Positions 1-8,901 of a stretch of DNA of 64,000 nt are shown here, in pieces (within the stretch, counting starts at the first letter, position 1; each line of letters begins with the position of its first letter). The translations under genes were made by a program, and so were the position numbers. The notes beneath the pieces are model-generated. The model was not told the DNA's origin. It saw only the letters and a program-made list of their open reading frames with translations, and did no database searches. The DNA is taken from positions 188,540-252,539 of the forward strand of contig NZ_OENA01000097.1 in the NCBI RefSeq assembly GCF_900239185.1, given 5' to 3'. Origin of the DNA: Tenacibaculum finnmarkense (lineage in GTDB: Bacteria; Bacteroidota; Bacteroidia; Flavobacteriales; Flavobacteriaceae).

Positions 1-56
1 AGGTAGCGTATATTTATTTAAATAACGGCACTTTTAATAGGCTATAATAAAGTACC

Positions 57-87
57 TTTGACGCAGTTTTATAACGCTTTTAATTTG
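57..87 (+). promoter_or_regulatory. Bacteroidota-type promoter upstream of the methyltransferase gene
   Basis: TTTG at 57-60, then exactly 19 bases, then TTAATTTG at 80-87. This matches the Bacteroidetes primary-sigma consensus TTTG-N19-TANNTTTG at all but one position. A start site near 93 would give a leader of about 40 bases before the ATG at 136. Confidence 0.6.
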
Positions 88-135
88 TAAAACTAAGTAG
101 CTATTTTTAAGCTGACAATAACAGAAAACCCAATT

Positions 136-1203
136 ATGATTACAGACATAAAAATAAATAAACCAACGCCAATTGCTGTTGATAAAACCATAAAACCATA
201 TAAAGGTGGTACAAATATTAGAGCTACTATCGAAACTTTAGAAGCTGGTAAATACGTGCTAATTACTGGCTTATACAGTAATGGTTTAACGCTTTTAGAA
301 GAACTACATAAGTATTTGAAAAGAACGTTGCCAAACAAAACTTTTGAAGAACAACGTGCATATAGAGCAAAATACCAAGCGCTTTCAAACCTTGTTTTAG
401 TTGAAATAGCTGATCATAAATTAGTTGTTAGAAAATCGCCATCAATAGGTTGGTTTGAAAAATTTTATCCTGAAAACACCAATTATTTACTAACTTTCCC
501 TCAAGTTCAAGGGTTAAATAGTGCTTGGCAATGGTATTTAAAAGGACTTACGATTCCTGTTTTACGTAATAAAATACATCCATATTATGGAACGTATTTT
601 CCAACTCGTTTTGAACATTTATATATTTTTGATAAATGGTTATCAAAATATGAAGGTGCTAAAAAATCGGCTGTTGATGTAGGTATTGGCTGTGGTGTTC
701 TTTCTTTTCAGATGGTAAAACATGGTTTTCAGAAAGTTTTTGGTACCGATACCAACCCAAATGCGATTGCTGGATTATCTGAATTTATGGGAGAAACAAA
801 GTTATCTCGAAAAATAGAGTTAGACTTTGGGCATCTTTTTGGAAACTTAAAAAAGCAAACAGAATTAATTGTTTTTAATCCACCTTGGTTGCCAAAATTA
901 CAAAAAGGCGATGCAATTGATAAAGCAATTTATTATGATGAAGATTTATTTCCAGAATTTTTTGAACAAGCAAAAGAACGTTTGTTACCTGATGGAAAAT
1001 TACTGCTTTTATTTTCAAATTTAGCAGAAATAACCAATGTAACAGAAGAGCATCCAATAAAGAATGAACTTGCTAACGGAGGAAGGTTTAAATTGGAAAA
1101 ATGTTATACAAAACCTGTAAAAAGAGCTTCTGAAATAACAAAACGTAACCAACATTGGCGTTCTTTAGAAGAAGTACAACTTTGGGTATTGACTCATAAA
1201 TAA
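136..1203 (+). CDS. Class I SAM-dependent methyltransferase with NPPW motif
   Basis: A 355-residue cytoplasmic methyltransferase. The AdoMet-binding motif I (VDVGIGCGVLSF) lies at about residues 180-191 and an acidic residue (GTDTN, about 205) ends strand 2. Motif IV NPPW is at about 248-251. NPPW/Y is typical of enzymes that methylate a planar nitrogen (adenine N6, guanine N2 or a glutamine side chain). The first 170 residues hold no domain I recognise and may bind the substrate. The gene stands alone between its own promoter and a symmetrical terminator. The substrate cannot be told from sequence; an RNA base or a protein glutamine (RsmC/PrmC-like fold) are the likely choices. Confidence 0.75.
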   Translation: MITDIKINKPTPIAVDKTIKPYKGGTNIRATIETLEAGKYVLITGLYSNGLTLLEELHKYLKRTLPNKTFEEQRAYRAKYQALSNLVLVEIADHKLVVRKSPSIGWFEKFYPENTNYLLTFPQVQGLNSAWQWYLKGLTIPVLRNKIHPYYGTYFPTRFEHLYIFDKWLSKYEGAKKSAVDVGIGCGVLSFQMVKHGFQKVFGTDTNPNAIAGLSEFMGETKLSRKIELDFGHLFGNLKKQTELIVFNPPWLPKLQKGDAIDKAIYYDEDLFPEFFEQAKERLLPDGKLLLLFSNLAEITNVTEEHPIKNELANGGRFKLEKCYTKPVKRASEITKRNQHWRSLEEVQLWVLTHK

Positions 1204-1239
1204 GCTGATTTACATAAATATATTTTGTAATGAATTAAA

Positions 1240-1272
1240 CCTCACAGATTTTTAAAATCTGTGAGGTTTTTT
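1240..1272. terminator. Bidirectional intrinsic terminator
   Basis: A 12-bp perfect stem, CCTCACAGATTT paired with AAATCTGTGAGG (1240-1266), is followed by T6. It lies between convergent genes (methyltransferase and DUF262 protein) and can serve the plus strand well. The minus-strand T tract is weaker. A closely related hairpin occurs at 27628-27654. Confidence 0.7.
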
Positions 1273-1310
1273 ATTGAGGATAAAAAAGTGTTGGTTTGTT
1301 GTACTTTTAA

Positions 1311-2996
1311 CTACACATTTTCCATTAAAAAACTAGTAATTTTATCTTTTCGATATTGAATATTTTCTTTTGTCCAAAGTGATTTTTCTTTTGTGATTTC
1401 TTGAATTTCACGTTGTTGTTCGGAATGTTTATAGCTGTCTCTTTTTTCGATAAATGGTTTGTTTCCTTCAGAACAGTTATGAGATTTAGAAAGTAATAAA
1501 TAGTTACCTAAACAATTTAGATACTCATTTATAAATGTTTCATCATAAGTATCATATCCTTTTTCAGGATTTTCAGTTTGTGGAGCAATATGTTCTAATT
1601 CAGGGTTTATGATTTTATCAAAACGAGTAGGCGTATAGCCGTTTTTCCCTTTAGATTCTAAATTGTTTTCATATTTCCAAAGTAAAAATTTAGAAGTTTT
1701 ATGATTGATACCGCCTTGTAAAGAGCGTTTTAATTCAGTATTATTCCAATATGCCCACCACCAATCTTCTGTTGTTTTCATCCATTGGATTCTGTCAATA
1801 ATTGTTGTTATACTTGGGTTTTCAAGCGTGAAATTTTGATAAACATCATTTATTCTTGAGGTAATATCAGCTCTAGTACCAATTAATCGGTGTCGTAAAA
1901 TAATCGATTCTAAATTAGAAGATAGTTGATTAATTTCTTGTATCGGCAACCCAAATTGATACGCTTTAATTAAAAAAGGTATCGCAATACCGATTCCGCC
2001 AAGAGTTACAAGAGAATGAATTTCTAAATTTCCTCTTTCATCTTTTCCGAAAAAAGTGTTTAAATGTTCAAAACTATTTGCTAACGATTGCGTAAATTCT
2101 TGTATAAAAGGAATTGGATTTTCTTGGGAAATTAGTTTGTTTAATCTGTCAATTGCATTTGTTTCCCAAAGAGAATTGAAGTGTACACGAAGCGTATAAG
2201 TTAAAATATCGTCTTCATTAATTAGGTATTCTATTGATGAAATTGATTTATATATTTTCTCAAAACGAGTTTTAATTTCATCAATTAAAGAAGCTTTTTC
2301 TTCACCGCCATACAGGTGAACATTAAACATGAATTGTGCTTTTATAATTTCTAAATTCGAAGGTTTTTTTCCCCTATTATTTTGAAAAATAAACATTTGA
2401 ATTGCTTCGGATTCATCTTTTACAGGATGCGTTGTACACGATGCGTTTTGAACAGTATTTAACATTTCAAGTAAATAGTGTTCGTTTTTATCAGAAAAAA
2501 TAAATGTAAAAAAATCAAAAGCTTCTACAATTCTTTTTGCCGATGTGGTTTCTAGTCCGTTTTTATCTTTTTTAGATTGGTCGATCACATAATCTTTAAA
2601 AAGTTGTTTATCATAATCAACCGTTTCAAATCGATATGTATTTCGTCTTTTTATAATATCTTCAAAAATCTCTTCTTCGGTATCATTTAAAGGTCTAATT
2701 TCTTTTAATCGGCTAAATAATGCAGAAAGAAATATAACAATTGTTGTCATACGTTGTTGTCCGTCAATAATTCCGAAGGTATTTTCAGACTGTTCTTCAA
2801 ATAGAAAATGACCAAAATAATATTTTGATTTTGTGGTACTTTTATTGTAATTTTCTAAATCGGTAATAAAAGTATTTACTTGTTTAGGTGTTTTTTTAGC
2901 ATCGAATTCTGTTTCCCAAGAATAGGCTCTTTGATAACTTGGAACATGAATTTTATTTCCAGCGAGCATTTGTTTTACTGTTGTTGATGGCTTCAT
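1311..2996 (-). CDS. DUF262 plus DUF1524 protein (single-chain GmrSD-like)
   Basis: A 561-residue protein with the two halves of the GmrSD family in one chain. The N-terminal DUF262 (ParB/sulfiredoxin-like nucleotide-binding fold) shows VPSYQRAYSW at 18-27 and the hallmark IDGQQRMTT at about 77-85. The C-terminal DUF1524 (His-Me finger/HNH-like nuclease) shows LEHIAPQ with a candidate catalytic His near 469 and LGNYLLLSKSHN near 496-507. Characterised family members are type IV restriction enzymes that cut modified (for example glucosylated) phage DNA using NTPs. The gene is alone between housekeeping genes with no methylase or other defence gene beside it, so a defence role is inferred from the family only. 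Confidence 0.85.
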   Translation of the reverse strand: MKPSTTVKQMLAGNKIHVPSYQRAYSWETEFDAKKTPKQVNTFITDLENYNKSTTKSKYYFGHFLFEEQSENTFGIIDGQQRMTTIVIFLSALFSRLKEIRPLNDTEEEIFEDIIKRRNTYRFETVDYDKQLFKDYVIDQSKKDKNGLETTSAKRIVEAFDFFTFIFSDKNEHYLLEMLNTVQNASCTTHPVKDESEAIQMFIFQNNRGKKPSNLEIIKAQFMFNVHLYGGEEKASLIDEIKTRFEKIYKSISSIEYLINEDDILTYTLRVHFNSLWETNAIDRLNKLISQENPIPFIQEFTQSLANSFEHLNTFFGKDERGNLEIHSLVTLGGIGIAIPFLIKAYQFGLPIQEINQLSSNLESIILRHRLIGTRADITSRINDVYQNFTLENPSITTIIDRIQWMKTTEDWWWAYWNNTELKRSLQGGINHKTSKFLLWKYENNLESKGKNGYTPTRFDKIINPELEHIAPQTENPEKGYDTYDETFINEYLNCLGNYLLLSKSHNCSEGNKPFIEKRDSYKHSEQQREIQEITKEKSLWTKENIQYRKDKITSFLMENV

Positions 2997-3108
2997 TTTT
3001 CTAGTATTTTTTATAAAAATAGGAATTAAAAATGAAATATTATCGAAATAAAACCATCAATATTAGTGGTTTATAAAAATTAAATAGAATCTGCCTTATA
3101 ATTTTAAT

Positions 3109-3906
3109 CTAAACCTTAAATTCTCGTTGTCTTTTTGCTTCAAAAGTTAAAATAGCGGCGGCAACCGAAACGTTCATCGAGTCTATTTGCCCTTGCATCG
3201 GAATATTGATGTTTTGCGTTGCTTTATCGCGCCAAATTTGAGTTAAACCTGTAGCCTCTGTACCAACAACTAATGCAGTAGCTTGTGTGTAATCATTTTT
3301 ATGATATTCGTTGGAGTTCTGTAAAGTTGCACTGTAAATATTGATGTTTTTTTCTTGTAAAAAATCAATAATTTCTTCGGATGTACCAACGCCAATTTGA
3401 TTGGTAAAAAGACAGCCAACACTAGAGCGTACAATGTTTGGGTTAAACAAGTCAGTCTTCGGATTTGCTATAAAAACGGCATCGACATTTGCGGCATCGG
3501 CGGTACGAAGCATTGCACCGATATTACCAGGTTTTTCAATGCTTTCGAAGACTAAAATAAGCGGGTTTTTAGTTTCAAACTGAATAGTATCTAAACTAAA
3601 ATTTTTAGCTTTTACAACCGCAATTACACCTTCGGTAGTATCTCTGTAGGCTATTTTTTGATAAATTTCTTTAGTAATTTCGATGCAAGAAGCAGTAGCG
3701 ACTCTTATAGCTTTTAAATCTTCCAAAGAAAACATATCAGGAACAAATAAAAGGGTATCTATTTGATAATTTCCTTTTATAACCAACGAAATTTCACGCT
3801 GTCCTTCGACTAAAAATAAGCCTCTTTTTTTTCGTTCACGCGATTTATCTTGAAGTTTTAATAAATCTTTAATATAAGGGTTCTGTATGCTGCTAATTTG
3901 TTTCAT
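3109..3906 (-). CDS. TrmH/SpoU-family RNA 2'-O-methyltransferase
   Basis: At 265 residues it has the length usual for two-domain SpoU enzymes. An N-terminal RNA-binding (L30e-like) substrate domain covers about 1-100 (SIQNPYIKDLLKLQ, RGLFLVEGQRE). The knotted SPOUT catalytic domain shows all three motifs: PGNIGAMLRTADA at 126-138, ALVVGTEATGL at 211-221 and IPMQGQIDSMNVSVAAA at 235-251. The Asn in SMNVS and the Arg in motif 1 are the usual catalytic residues. It methylates a ribose 2'-OH of rRNA or tRNA. The exact nucleotide (RlmB- or TsnR-like) cannot be assigned. It is transcribed alone. Confidence 0.9.
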   Translation of the reverse strand: MKQISSIQNPYIKDLLKLQDKSRERKKRGLFLVEGQREISLVIKGNYQIDTLLFVPDMFSLEDLKAIRVATASCIEITKEIYQKIAYRDTTEGVIAVVKAKNFSLDTIQFETKNPLILVFESIEKPGNIGAMLRTADAANVDAVFIANPKTDLFNPNIVRSSVGCLFTNQIGVGTSEEIIDFLQEKNINIYSATLQNSNEYHKNDYTQATALVVGTEATGLTQIWRDKATQNINIPMQGQIDSMNVSVAAAILTFEAKRQREFKV

Positions 3907-3973
3907 AACCGCAAAAATACCTAATATTGGGAATTTTTATAGTTATTTATAGGAGAATATATTATCCGTGTTT

Positions 3974-4786
3974 TTATAGGTCGATTTCAACCATTTCTGC
4001 TCTTGCTCCAAATCGGATAGGTAAAATACTCGTTCCAATTCCTTTTGATATATACATTTTTGGCTCGGCTTTATCATACCAACCTTTTAAGTAATTACCG
4101 CTTCCTTGAGGTTTGAAAGGCACAATTCCTAAAAATGTAATTTGACCTCCGTGAGTATGCCCCGAAAGAACTAAATCAATCGTTAAATTTCCTGTTTGTT
4201 TTGCAATAATATCTCTATGTTGTGGACAATGTGCTAAAACAATATTGGTTTGGGTCTGTTTTATGTTTTCAGTTGCGTTTTTAAAATCAGGATTTCCACC
4301 AACCAAATCGTCCATTCCAATTATTGATATTTCACGATTTTTTATTGAAATTGTTCTGTTTTCATTGATTAATAATTCACAGTTATTTTTTAAAAAGATC
4401 TTTTTAAGTTCTGTTAAATTTACTTTCCCCCAATATTCCCAGTTTCCAGTAATTGCATATTTTTGGATAGAATTATCTATCAATTGCAAAAACTCATTTA
4501 AGGAATCAATTTTTTCAGTTTTATCAACAGAATCACCTGTTATAAATATTAAATCTGGTTTTATTGCGTTTATTTTTTTTGCAATAGATTTGTGAAAATA
4601 TCGTAATTTGTCAAAATGTAAATCTGAAATTTGAATAATTTTCACCTTGTTTTCTTTTGATTTTGAGATGTCAAAATAATTCCACTCAATATTATATTTT
4701 TCAAACCAAAGTGCGTCTAAAAGAACTAATCCAATAGATGTTAATATTCCTCTCTTTATAAATTTTCTTCTATTTAATTTTTTCAT
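3974..4786 (-). CDS. Tat-exported calcineurin-like metallophosphoesterase
   Basis: 270 residues, similar to YaeI/YkuE-type phosphoesterases that hydrolyse phosphate esters outside the cytoplasm. The N-terminus has a twin-arginine signal (NRRKFIKRG at 5-13, then a hydrophobic stretch 14-26), which suggests folded export through Tat; tatC is at 56287-57108. Metal motifs are SDLH (54-57), TGD (83-85), an AHCP motif near 185 and GHTHGG (209-214). The usual GNH(D/E) motif reads GNWEYW at 114-119, so the histidine normally assisting catalysis is a tryptophan. It follows the propeller lipoprotein gene by about 50 bases and may be cotranscribed with it. Confidence 0.85.
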   Translation of the reverse strand: MKKLNRRKFIKRGILTSIGLVLLDALWFEKYNIEWNYFDISKSKENKVKIIQISDLHFDKLRYFHKSIAKKINAIKPDLIFITGDSVDKTEKIDSLNEFLQLIDNSIQKYAITGNWEYWGKVNLTELKKIFLKNNCELLINENRTISIKNREISIIGMDDLVGGNPDFKNATENIKQTQTNIVLAHCPQHRDIIAKQTGNLTIDLVLSGHTHGGQITFLGIVPFKPQGSGNYLKGWYDKAEPKMYISKGIGTSILPIRFGARAEMVEIDL

Positions 4787-4837
4787 TAAACTTCTTAAAT
4801 ATTCTGTTTTTTAAAAAAAACAGGTTATTAAAAATAA

Positions 4838-5905
4838 TTACAGTTCACCAAGATTTAATTTCCCTATTTTTTTATCACCAGATAACCAAGCCGTATTTTT
4901 ATCAAAAAATTGAATGCTATAATAAGGCTCTTCGCTTACTTTTTGCCAAGAATTTCCGCCATCATTAGAAAAACAAACGCCTGTTATACCTACAGCAAAA
5001 AGTTCTTTACCGTTGGTGTTTGGTACATATTGCACGCAACTTTTGTAGGTTGGGTTTTGATTATCGGCAACTAATTTCCAGGTTTTTCCACCGTCGGAAG
5101 TAAGTGCTTTGTTGGCGCAATTATTAGTAGGTTTGGCGTAGTTTCCGCCAATAATAAATCCGTTATTTTCATCATAAAAATCAATAGAATAAATACCTTG
5201 CGAACCATTTCCTTGGATAATAGGCGTGTTGTAAATTTCCCAAGAATTTCCAAAATCGGTAGATTTTAAAATCCGTGCTTTTGTACCGCCAGAAGCAATC
5301 CAAACCGTGTTATTAACTATCGAAATATTGGTATTACTTGCGGCATAAAAAGCTTCTCCTTTTTCAAATGTTGGCAATTGGCTACAGGGTAATTTTGTCC
5401 AAGAATTTCCGCCATCCGAAGTTAAAATAATAGCCGCACAATTTTCTTTATCTGTAGGATCTCCTACGGCAATTCCGTGTTTTTTATCATCAAAAAAATG
5501 TAAACTATTGTAAAAGACCTTCGGATGCTTTTCCAGATAGACAATTTTTGTGGTATCGGCAGTAATTTTATATAACAAGGCAGGGTTTTCAACAGATAAA
5601 GCAAAAACCGCATTTTTAGTTACAGCAATACTTCTAAAATTAGGAATAATACTGTCTTGATAACGTATTTGTGTTTGATTCCAAGATTTTCCACCATTTT
5701 TAGTACTACCAATTATTCCGTTTGAACCCGCAAAAACGATTTCATTTTTATGGATAATTTTAAGTGCACGAATACTGGTGTTTTCTTGTTTAAATTGACT
5801 GATTTTAATACTTTTAAATTTTCTAGGGCTAACTTCTTTTGGTGAAGTTTTTTGACAAGAAAAAGAAATAAATAACACTAAAATTAAAATAGGGAAACGG
5901 TTCAT
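4838..5905 (-). CDS. Asp-box beta-propeller lipoprotein (YCF48/sortilin-like)
   Basis: 355 residues with a lipoprotein signal peptide (lipobox Cys at 17, FISFSC). The mature part carries repeated Asp-box motifs of the form S-x-D-x-G-x-x-W: SKNGGKSW, TSDGGNSW, STDFGNSW, TSDGGKTW and SNDGGNSW. These give a propeller of about six or seven blades. Homologues are often annotated as oxidoreductases or photosystem II assembly-like proteins, but nothing here supports catalysis. It is probably a periplasm-facing or surface scaffold or glycan-binding protein. The metallophosphoesterase gene lies just downstream. Confidence 0.7.
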   Translation of the reverse strand: MNRFPILILVLFISFSCQKTSPKEVSPRKFKSIKISQFKQENTSIRALKIIHKNEIVFAGSNGIIGSTKNGGKSWNQTQIRYQDSIIPNFRSIAVTKNAVFALSVENPALLYKITADTTKIVYLEKHPKVFYNSLHFFDDKKHGIAVGDPTDKENCAAIILTSDGGNSWTKLPCSQLPTFEKGEAFYAASNTNISIVNNTVWIASGGTKARILKSTDFGNSWEIYNTPIIQGNGSQGIYSIDFYDENNGFIIGGNYAKPTNNCANKALTSDGGKTWKLVADNQNPTYKSCVQYVPNTNGKELFAVGITGVCFSNDGGNSWQKVSEEPYYSIQFFDKNTAWLSGDKKIGKLNLGEL

Positions 5906-5967
5906 TTTTTGATATTTTTACAAAACTAAAAATAGCGAAATCAATTTACTTATATCAAAAAAAATAC

Positions 5968-6939
5968 ATGAAAAAAGCATTGGTAATTTCTGGAGGAGGA
6001 AGTAAAGGCGCGTTTGCGGGCGGTGTAGCTGAATTTTTAATGAAACAAAAGAAAAAAGAGTACGATTTATTTGTAGGAACATCAACAGGTAGTTTAATGG
6101 TGTCGCATTTAGCGCTAGGTAAAGTAGATTCCTTAAAGAAATTATATACCAATGTAAATCAAAAATCTATTTTTAGTAACAGTCCTTTTAAAATAAAGCT
6201 GGTTCATGGTGAAAAAGTAATATCTATTCGACATAGAAATACGTTTTGGAATTTTTTAAACGGAAGAAAAACCTTTGGGGAAAGCAAAAATTTAAGAAAA
6301 TTAATCAAAAAGAATGTTACCCGTGAAATGTATGATGAAATTCGTGAAAAAAACAAGGAAGTTGTAGTAACGGTATCAAACCTAACAGCAAACCAAATTG
6401 AATATAAAGCGATTTCAGCATGTACTTACGAAGATTTTTGTGATTGGATTTGGGGTTCGTGTAATTACGTGCCTTTTATGAGTTTGTTAGAAAAAAATGG
6501 CTGTCAGTATGCTGATGGTGGTTTTGGAAGTTTAGTGCCTATTCGAGAAGCTATTTTACGTGGCGCTAAAGAAATTGATGCGATTATTTTAGAAACCGAG
6601 GTGAATCAAATTAATAGAATGCCTGCTAAAAACCCGTTTTCGCTAATGCTAGATGTTTTTGGTTTTTTGCTAGAGCATGTAGAAAAACATAATATTACTA
6701 TTGGTAAATTATCGGCAAAACACCATGATGTAAAGTTGAATTTATATTATACACCAACTGTTTTAACAACAAACACTTTAGTTTTTGATAAAAAATTAAT
6801 GACAAAATGGTGGGAATCGGGCTATGAATATGCTGAGAAATTAGATGCTGAAAAAATGGCGCCATTTAGGCCTGAAATGCTCGAAAATCAGGAAGCTATT
6901 AAAAATCAGGAAATAGAAGAAATAGAAGAAGGCTTGTAA
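5968..6939 (+). CDS. Patatin-like phospholipase
   Basis: 323 residues. The patatin signature is complete: the oxyanion-hole glycine loop GGGSKG at 9-14, the nucleophile elbow GTSTG at 37-41 (Ser39), and the catalytic DGG at 183-185. The enzyme would be a Ser-Asp dyad acyl hydrolase acting on phospholipids or other acyl esters. No signal peptide is visible, so it is probably cytoplasmic or membrane-peripheral. The C-terminus is Glu-rich. It starts 62 bases from the divergent lipoprotein gene and ends with its own terminator. The substrate is unknown. Confidence 0.85.
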   Translation: MKKALVISGGGSKGAFAGGVAEFLMKQKKKEYDLFVGTSTGSLMVSHLALGKVDSLKKLYTNVNQKSIFSNSPFKIKLVHGEKVISIRHRNTFWNFLNGRKTFGESKNLRKLIKKNVTREMYDEIREKNKEVVVTVSNLTANQIEYKAISACTYEDFCDWIWGSCNYVPFMSLLEKNGCQYADGGFGSLVPIREAILRGAKEIDAIILETEVNQINRMPAKNPFSLMLDVFGFLLEHVEKHNITIGKLSAKHHDVKLNLYYTPTVLTTNTLVFDKKLMTKWWESGYEYAEKLDAEKMAPFRPEMLENQEAIKNQEIEEIEEGL

Positions 6940-6956
6940 ATTATTTTTTAATAAAA

Positions 6957-6986
6957 AAACCCAACTTTTTTAGTTAGGTTTTCTTA
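6957..6986 (+). terminator. Weak intrinsic terminator after the patatin gene
   Basis: AAACCCAACT pairs with AGTTAGGTTT around a T-rich loop, with one A-C mismatch, and is followed by a T-rich stretch. It lies between convergent genes. Confidence 0.45.
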
Positions 6987-7020
6987 GTTTTTTGTTCACT
7001 TTTTTTATCAAAAAGAAGGA

Positions 7021-8439
7021 TTATTTTAAATCAACATACATGGTGTTGTAGTTTACATTGTTTGATTTTGAACTTCCAATTGTTTCTAATTGAATCATTT
7101 TACTATTCGTGTTTCCACGAGCTCCTGAGCTTATCAGTTGAAGTGTTTTTGCTAGTAAAGGCTCGGTTTTGTTACCTAATTCGCCTAAGTTACCAAAGTC
7201 TTCAAAACGTGTTACTGTTGGAGGAATACCTTCTTTATCGTTATGATTATCTTTGTTTACAATTTCTAAAACAATGGGTTGCATTGCCCAATTATGTGCT
7301 GTATTAATGTCTTTTTTACTAAAAGTAGGAGAGTCATATAATGTAATTGAACCTACATATTTTCCGTGGGTTTTGCTTCCGACTGTTTTTACGTTAATAT
7401 GTGGCACTAAACCGTTAATAACTAATTCAGATGCCGATGCTGAACTTTCTGTAATAATAAAATAAATATTGCGTAGGTTTAAACTGTTAATTTCTTCCGA
7501 AGCACTTATTTTATCTGTAAATTTATTGGTAATATCATCAGGATTAAGAACTGCCATATATTTACTGTTCCAGCGTTGTTTTGCAAAAATATCACCTGTA
7601 AATTGCCCTGTAATCATACTTGCTAATCGGGTTGCTGTGGTTACAGAACCACCGCCGTTATATCTTAAATCAATAATTAAATTTTGAATACCTGCTGTTT
7701 TAAACTTAAGAAATGCTTGGTTTAATTCAGAATCAAAATTTGCGGTAAAACTATTATACATTAAGTAGCCCATTTTTTGCCCCGCATGCTCAATTGTTTT
7801 GGCAATATGAATTGGATTTTCGGTATAAACACTTTTTTCAAGAGTATAGCTTGTTGTATTTGTTATTGGATCACCATTATTATAATCGGCTAAATTAATA
7901 GTGTATGAATTTGCGTTTGAAAATAATAATTCTTTGTAATTTTTATCGTTTATCGGTGTGCCATTTACTTGGGTGAAAATCATCCCTCTTTTAATACCTT
8001 TAGTATCGGCGTCTGTTCCTGAAACAACATAACGAACATAACCAAATACTTCGCTAGCGTTTGTTTTGAATCTTTTTAAGCCAAATTCCATTCCTGTGGT
8101 TTGGCTTGTTCCTTGAAAAGATTGCTCTAAGGCAAGATAATCATCAACAATCCACGACCATTTATCTAGCTCATTTCTTTTGTGTAATAATTTTTCAAAA
8201 AAGTCTGACGGGTTTTCTGTTTCTGATAAAAAAGCATATAATTCTTGGTCGTTTGTAAAGCGTTTATCGGATAAATCAGCTACTTGATCTTGCCATAAGT
8301 AATTGGCATTTAATCCTTTCCATATAAAATTTTGAATTTGAATATCGCTTGGAGTTGCTGCTTTTTTACTGCAAGAAACCATTGACATCAGTAAAAATAA
8401 GCTGAAAAAGGTACTAGAAAATGCTTTAAATAATTTCAT
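7021..8439 (-). CDS. S41-family C-terminal-processing-type serine protease, lipoprotein
   Basis: 472 residues with a lipoprotein signal peptide (lipobox Cys23 in SMVSC), so it is anchored in the envelope facing the periplasm or surface. A PDZ-like segment covers about 115-205 (GMEFGLKRF, RGMIFTQVNG). The S41 peptidase core follows: DLRYNGGG at 257-264, the serine region ESSASASE at 331-338 (Ser335 likely nucleophile), and GSKTHGK at 354-360 (Lys360 likely general base). The family cleaves near C-termini of envelope proteins using a Ser-Lys dyad. It is alone, divergent from the small membrane-protein gene. Confidence 0.85.
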   Translation of the reverse strand: MKLFKAFSSTFFSLFLLMSMVSCSKKAATPSDIQIQNFIWKGLNANYLWQDQVADLSDKRFTNDQELYAFLSETENPSDFFEKLLHKRNELDKWSWIVDDYLALEQSFQGTSQTTGMEFGLKRFKTNASEVFGYVRYVVSGTDADTKGIKRGMIFTQVNGTPINDKNYKELLFSNANSYTINLADYNNGDPITNTTSYTLEKSVYTENPIHIAKTIEHAGQKMGYLMYNSFTANFDSELNQAFLKFKTAGIQNLIIDLRYNGGGSVTTATRLASMITGQFTGDIFAKQRWNSKYMAVLNPDDITNKFTDKISASEEINSLNLRNIYFIITESSASASELVINGLVPHINVKTVGSKTHGKYVGSITLYDSPTFSKKDINTAHNWAMQPIVLEIVNKDNHNDKEGIPPTVTRFEDFGNLGELGNKTEPLLAKTLQLISSGARGNTNSKMIQLETIGSSKSNNVNYNTMYVDLK

Positions 8440-8548
8440 AAGGAATATATTAGCTATTATTAACGCAATTTAATGAATAATATTATTTTTTTATTAAGTT
8501 TGATGTAATAAACTTAAAATGAAGGATAAAAAGGCCTTTTAAAAATAG

Positions 8549-8569
8549 GCAAGTAAATAATATACTTGC
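8549..8569. promoter_or_regulatory. Inverted repeat in a divergent intergenic region
   Basis: GCAAGTA and TACTTGC form a perfect 7-bp inverted repeat with a 7-base spacer. It lies 12 bases before the TACATTTG -7 box, so it could be an operator. No T tract follows, so it is not a good terminator. Weak evidence. Confidence 0.25.
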
Positions 8570-8580
8570 TAACTTGGCAT

Positions 8581-8588
8581 TACATTTG
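8581..8588 (+). promoter_or_regulatory. Candidate -7 promoter element (TACATTTG)
   Basis: A perfect TANNTTTG match, about 70 bases before the ATG at 8662. I see no TTTG at the right upstream spacing, so only the -7 half is supported. Confidence 0.4.
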
Positions 8589-8661
8589 TAGGAATATATT
8601 TGTTATTGTGTTCTTTAAAAAGATTGAAAAAGAAATAGTTATCGAATATATTGAGTTGAAA

Positions 8662-8889
8662 ATGGAAAAAATTAAAAAAAAATGGATAGTAGCAGTAACA
8701 GTAGCACTTTTAGTGTTGTTTTTTGTAGGAAATAAAAAATATGAACACTATCAGCAAAGAGAACAATTTTTGCAAATAACAGTAGCATTACAGTTAGTTT
8801 CAGAAAATTTAAACAAAGGAAATACAGCCTTAGCACGTTTAAATACCTACGATAAAACAGTACAGAAAGTAATAAATAGCGTAAAATAA
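8662..8889 (+). CDS. Small single-pass membrane protein, function unknown
   Basis: 75 residues starting MEKIKKKW. An upstream in-frame ATG at 8566 would add 32 residues but overlaps the promoter-like region, so the ATG at 8662 is preferred. The protein has a Lys-rich start, one hydrophobic segment (about 9-24), then a polar helix-like tail of about 50 residues. It is 12 bases upstream of the DUF4252 gene and surely cotranscribed with it. Such DUF4252 genes are often preceded by an ECF sigma and anti-sigma pair; a small membrane protein takes that place here. No homologous domain recognised. Confidence 0.6.
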   Translation: MEKIKKKWIVAVTVALLVLFFVGNKKYEHYQQREQFLQITVALQLVSENLNKGNTALARLNTYDKTVQKVINSVK

Positions 8890-8901
8890 AAGCTAAAAAA
8901 G

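Noticed and set aside
93..338. 81-codon frame on the minus strand at the window start
   Set aside because: Antisense to the start of the methyltransferase, overlaps its promoter, and its codons only mirror the real gene.
3051..3072. AAACCA/TGGTTT hairpin after the SpoU gene as a terminator
   Set aside because: Only six A/T-rich pairs with a 10-base loop and no proper T run; too weak to list as a feature.
4245..4595. 116-codon frame opposite the metallophosphoesterase
   Set aside because: Antisense shadow of a gene with intact catalytic motifs.
8566..8661. Upstream ATG for the small membrane protein
   Set aside because: It would place a -7-like box inside the coding region and adds a Phe/Ile-rich stretch; MEKIKKKW gives a normal membrane-protein start.
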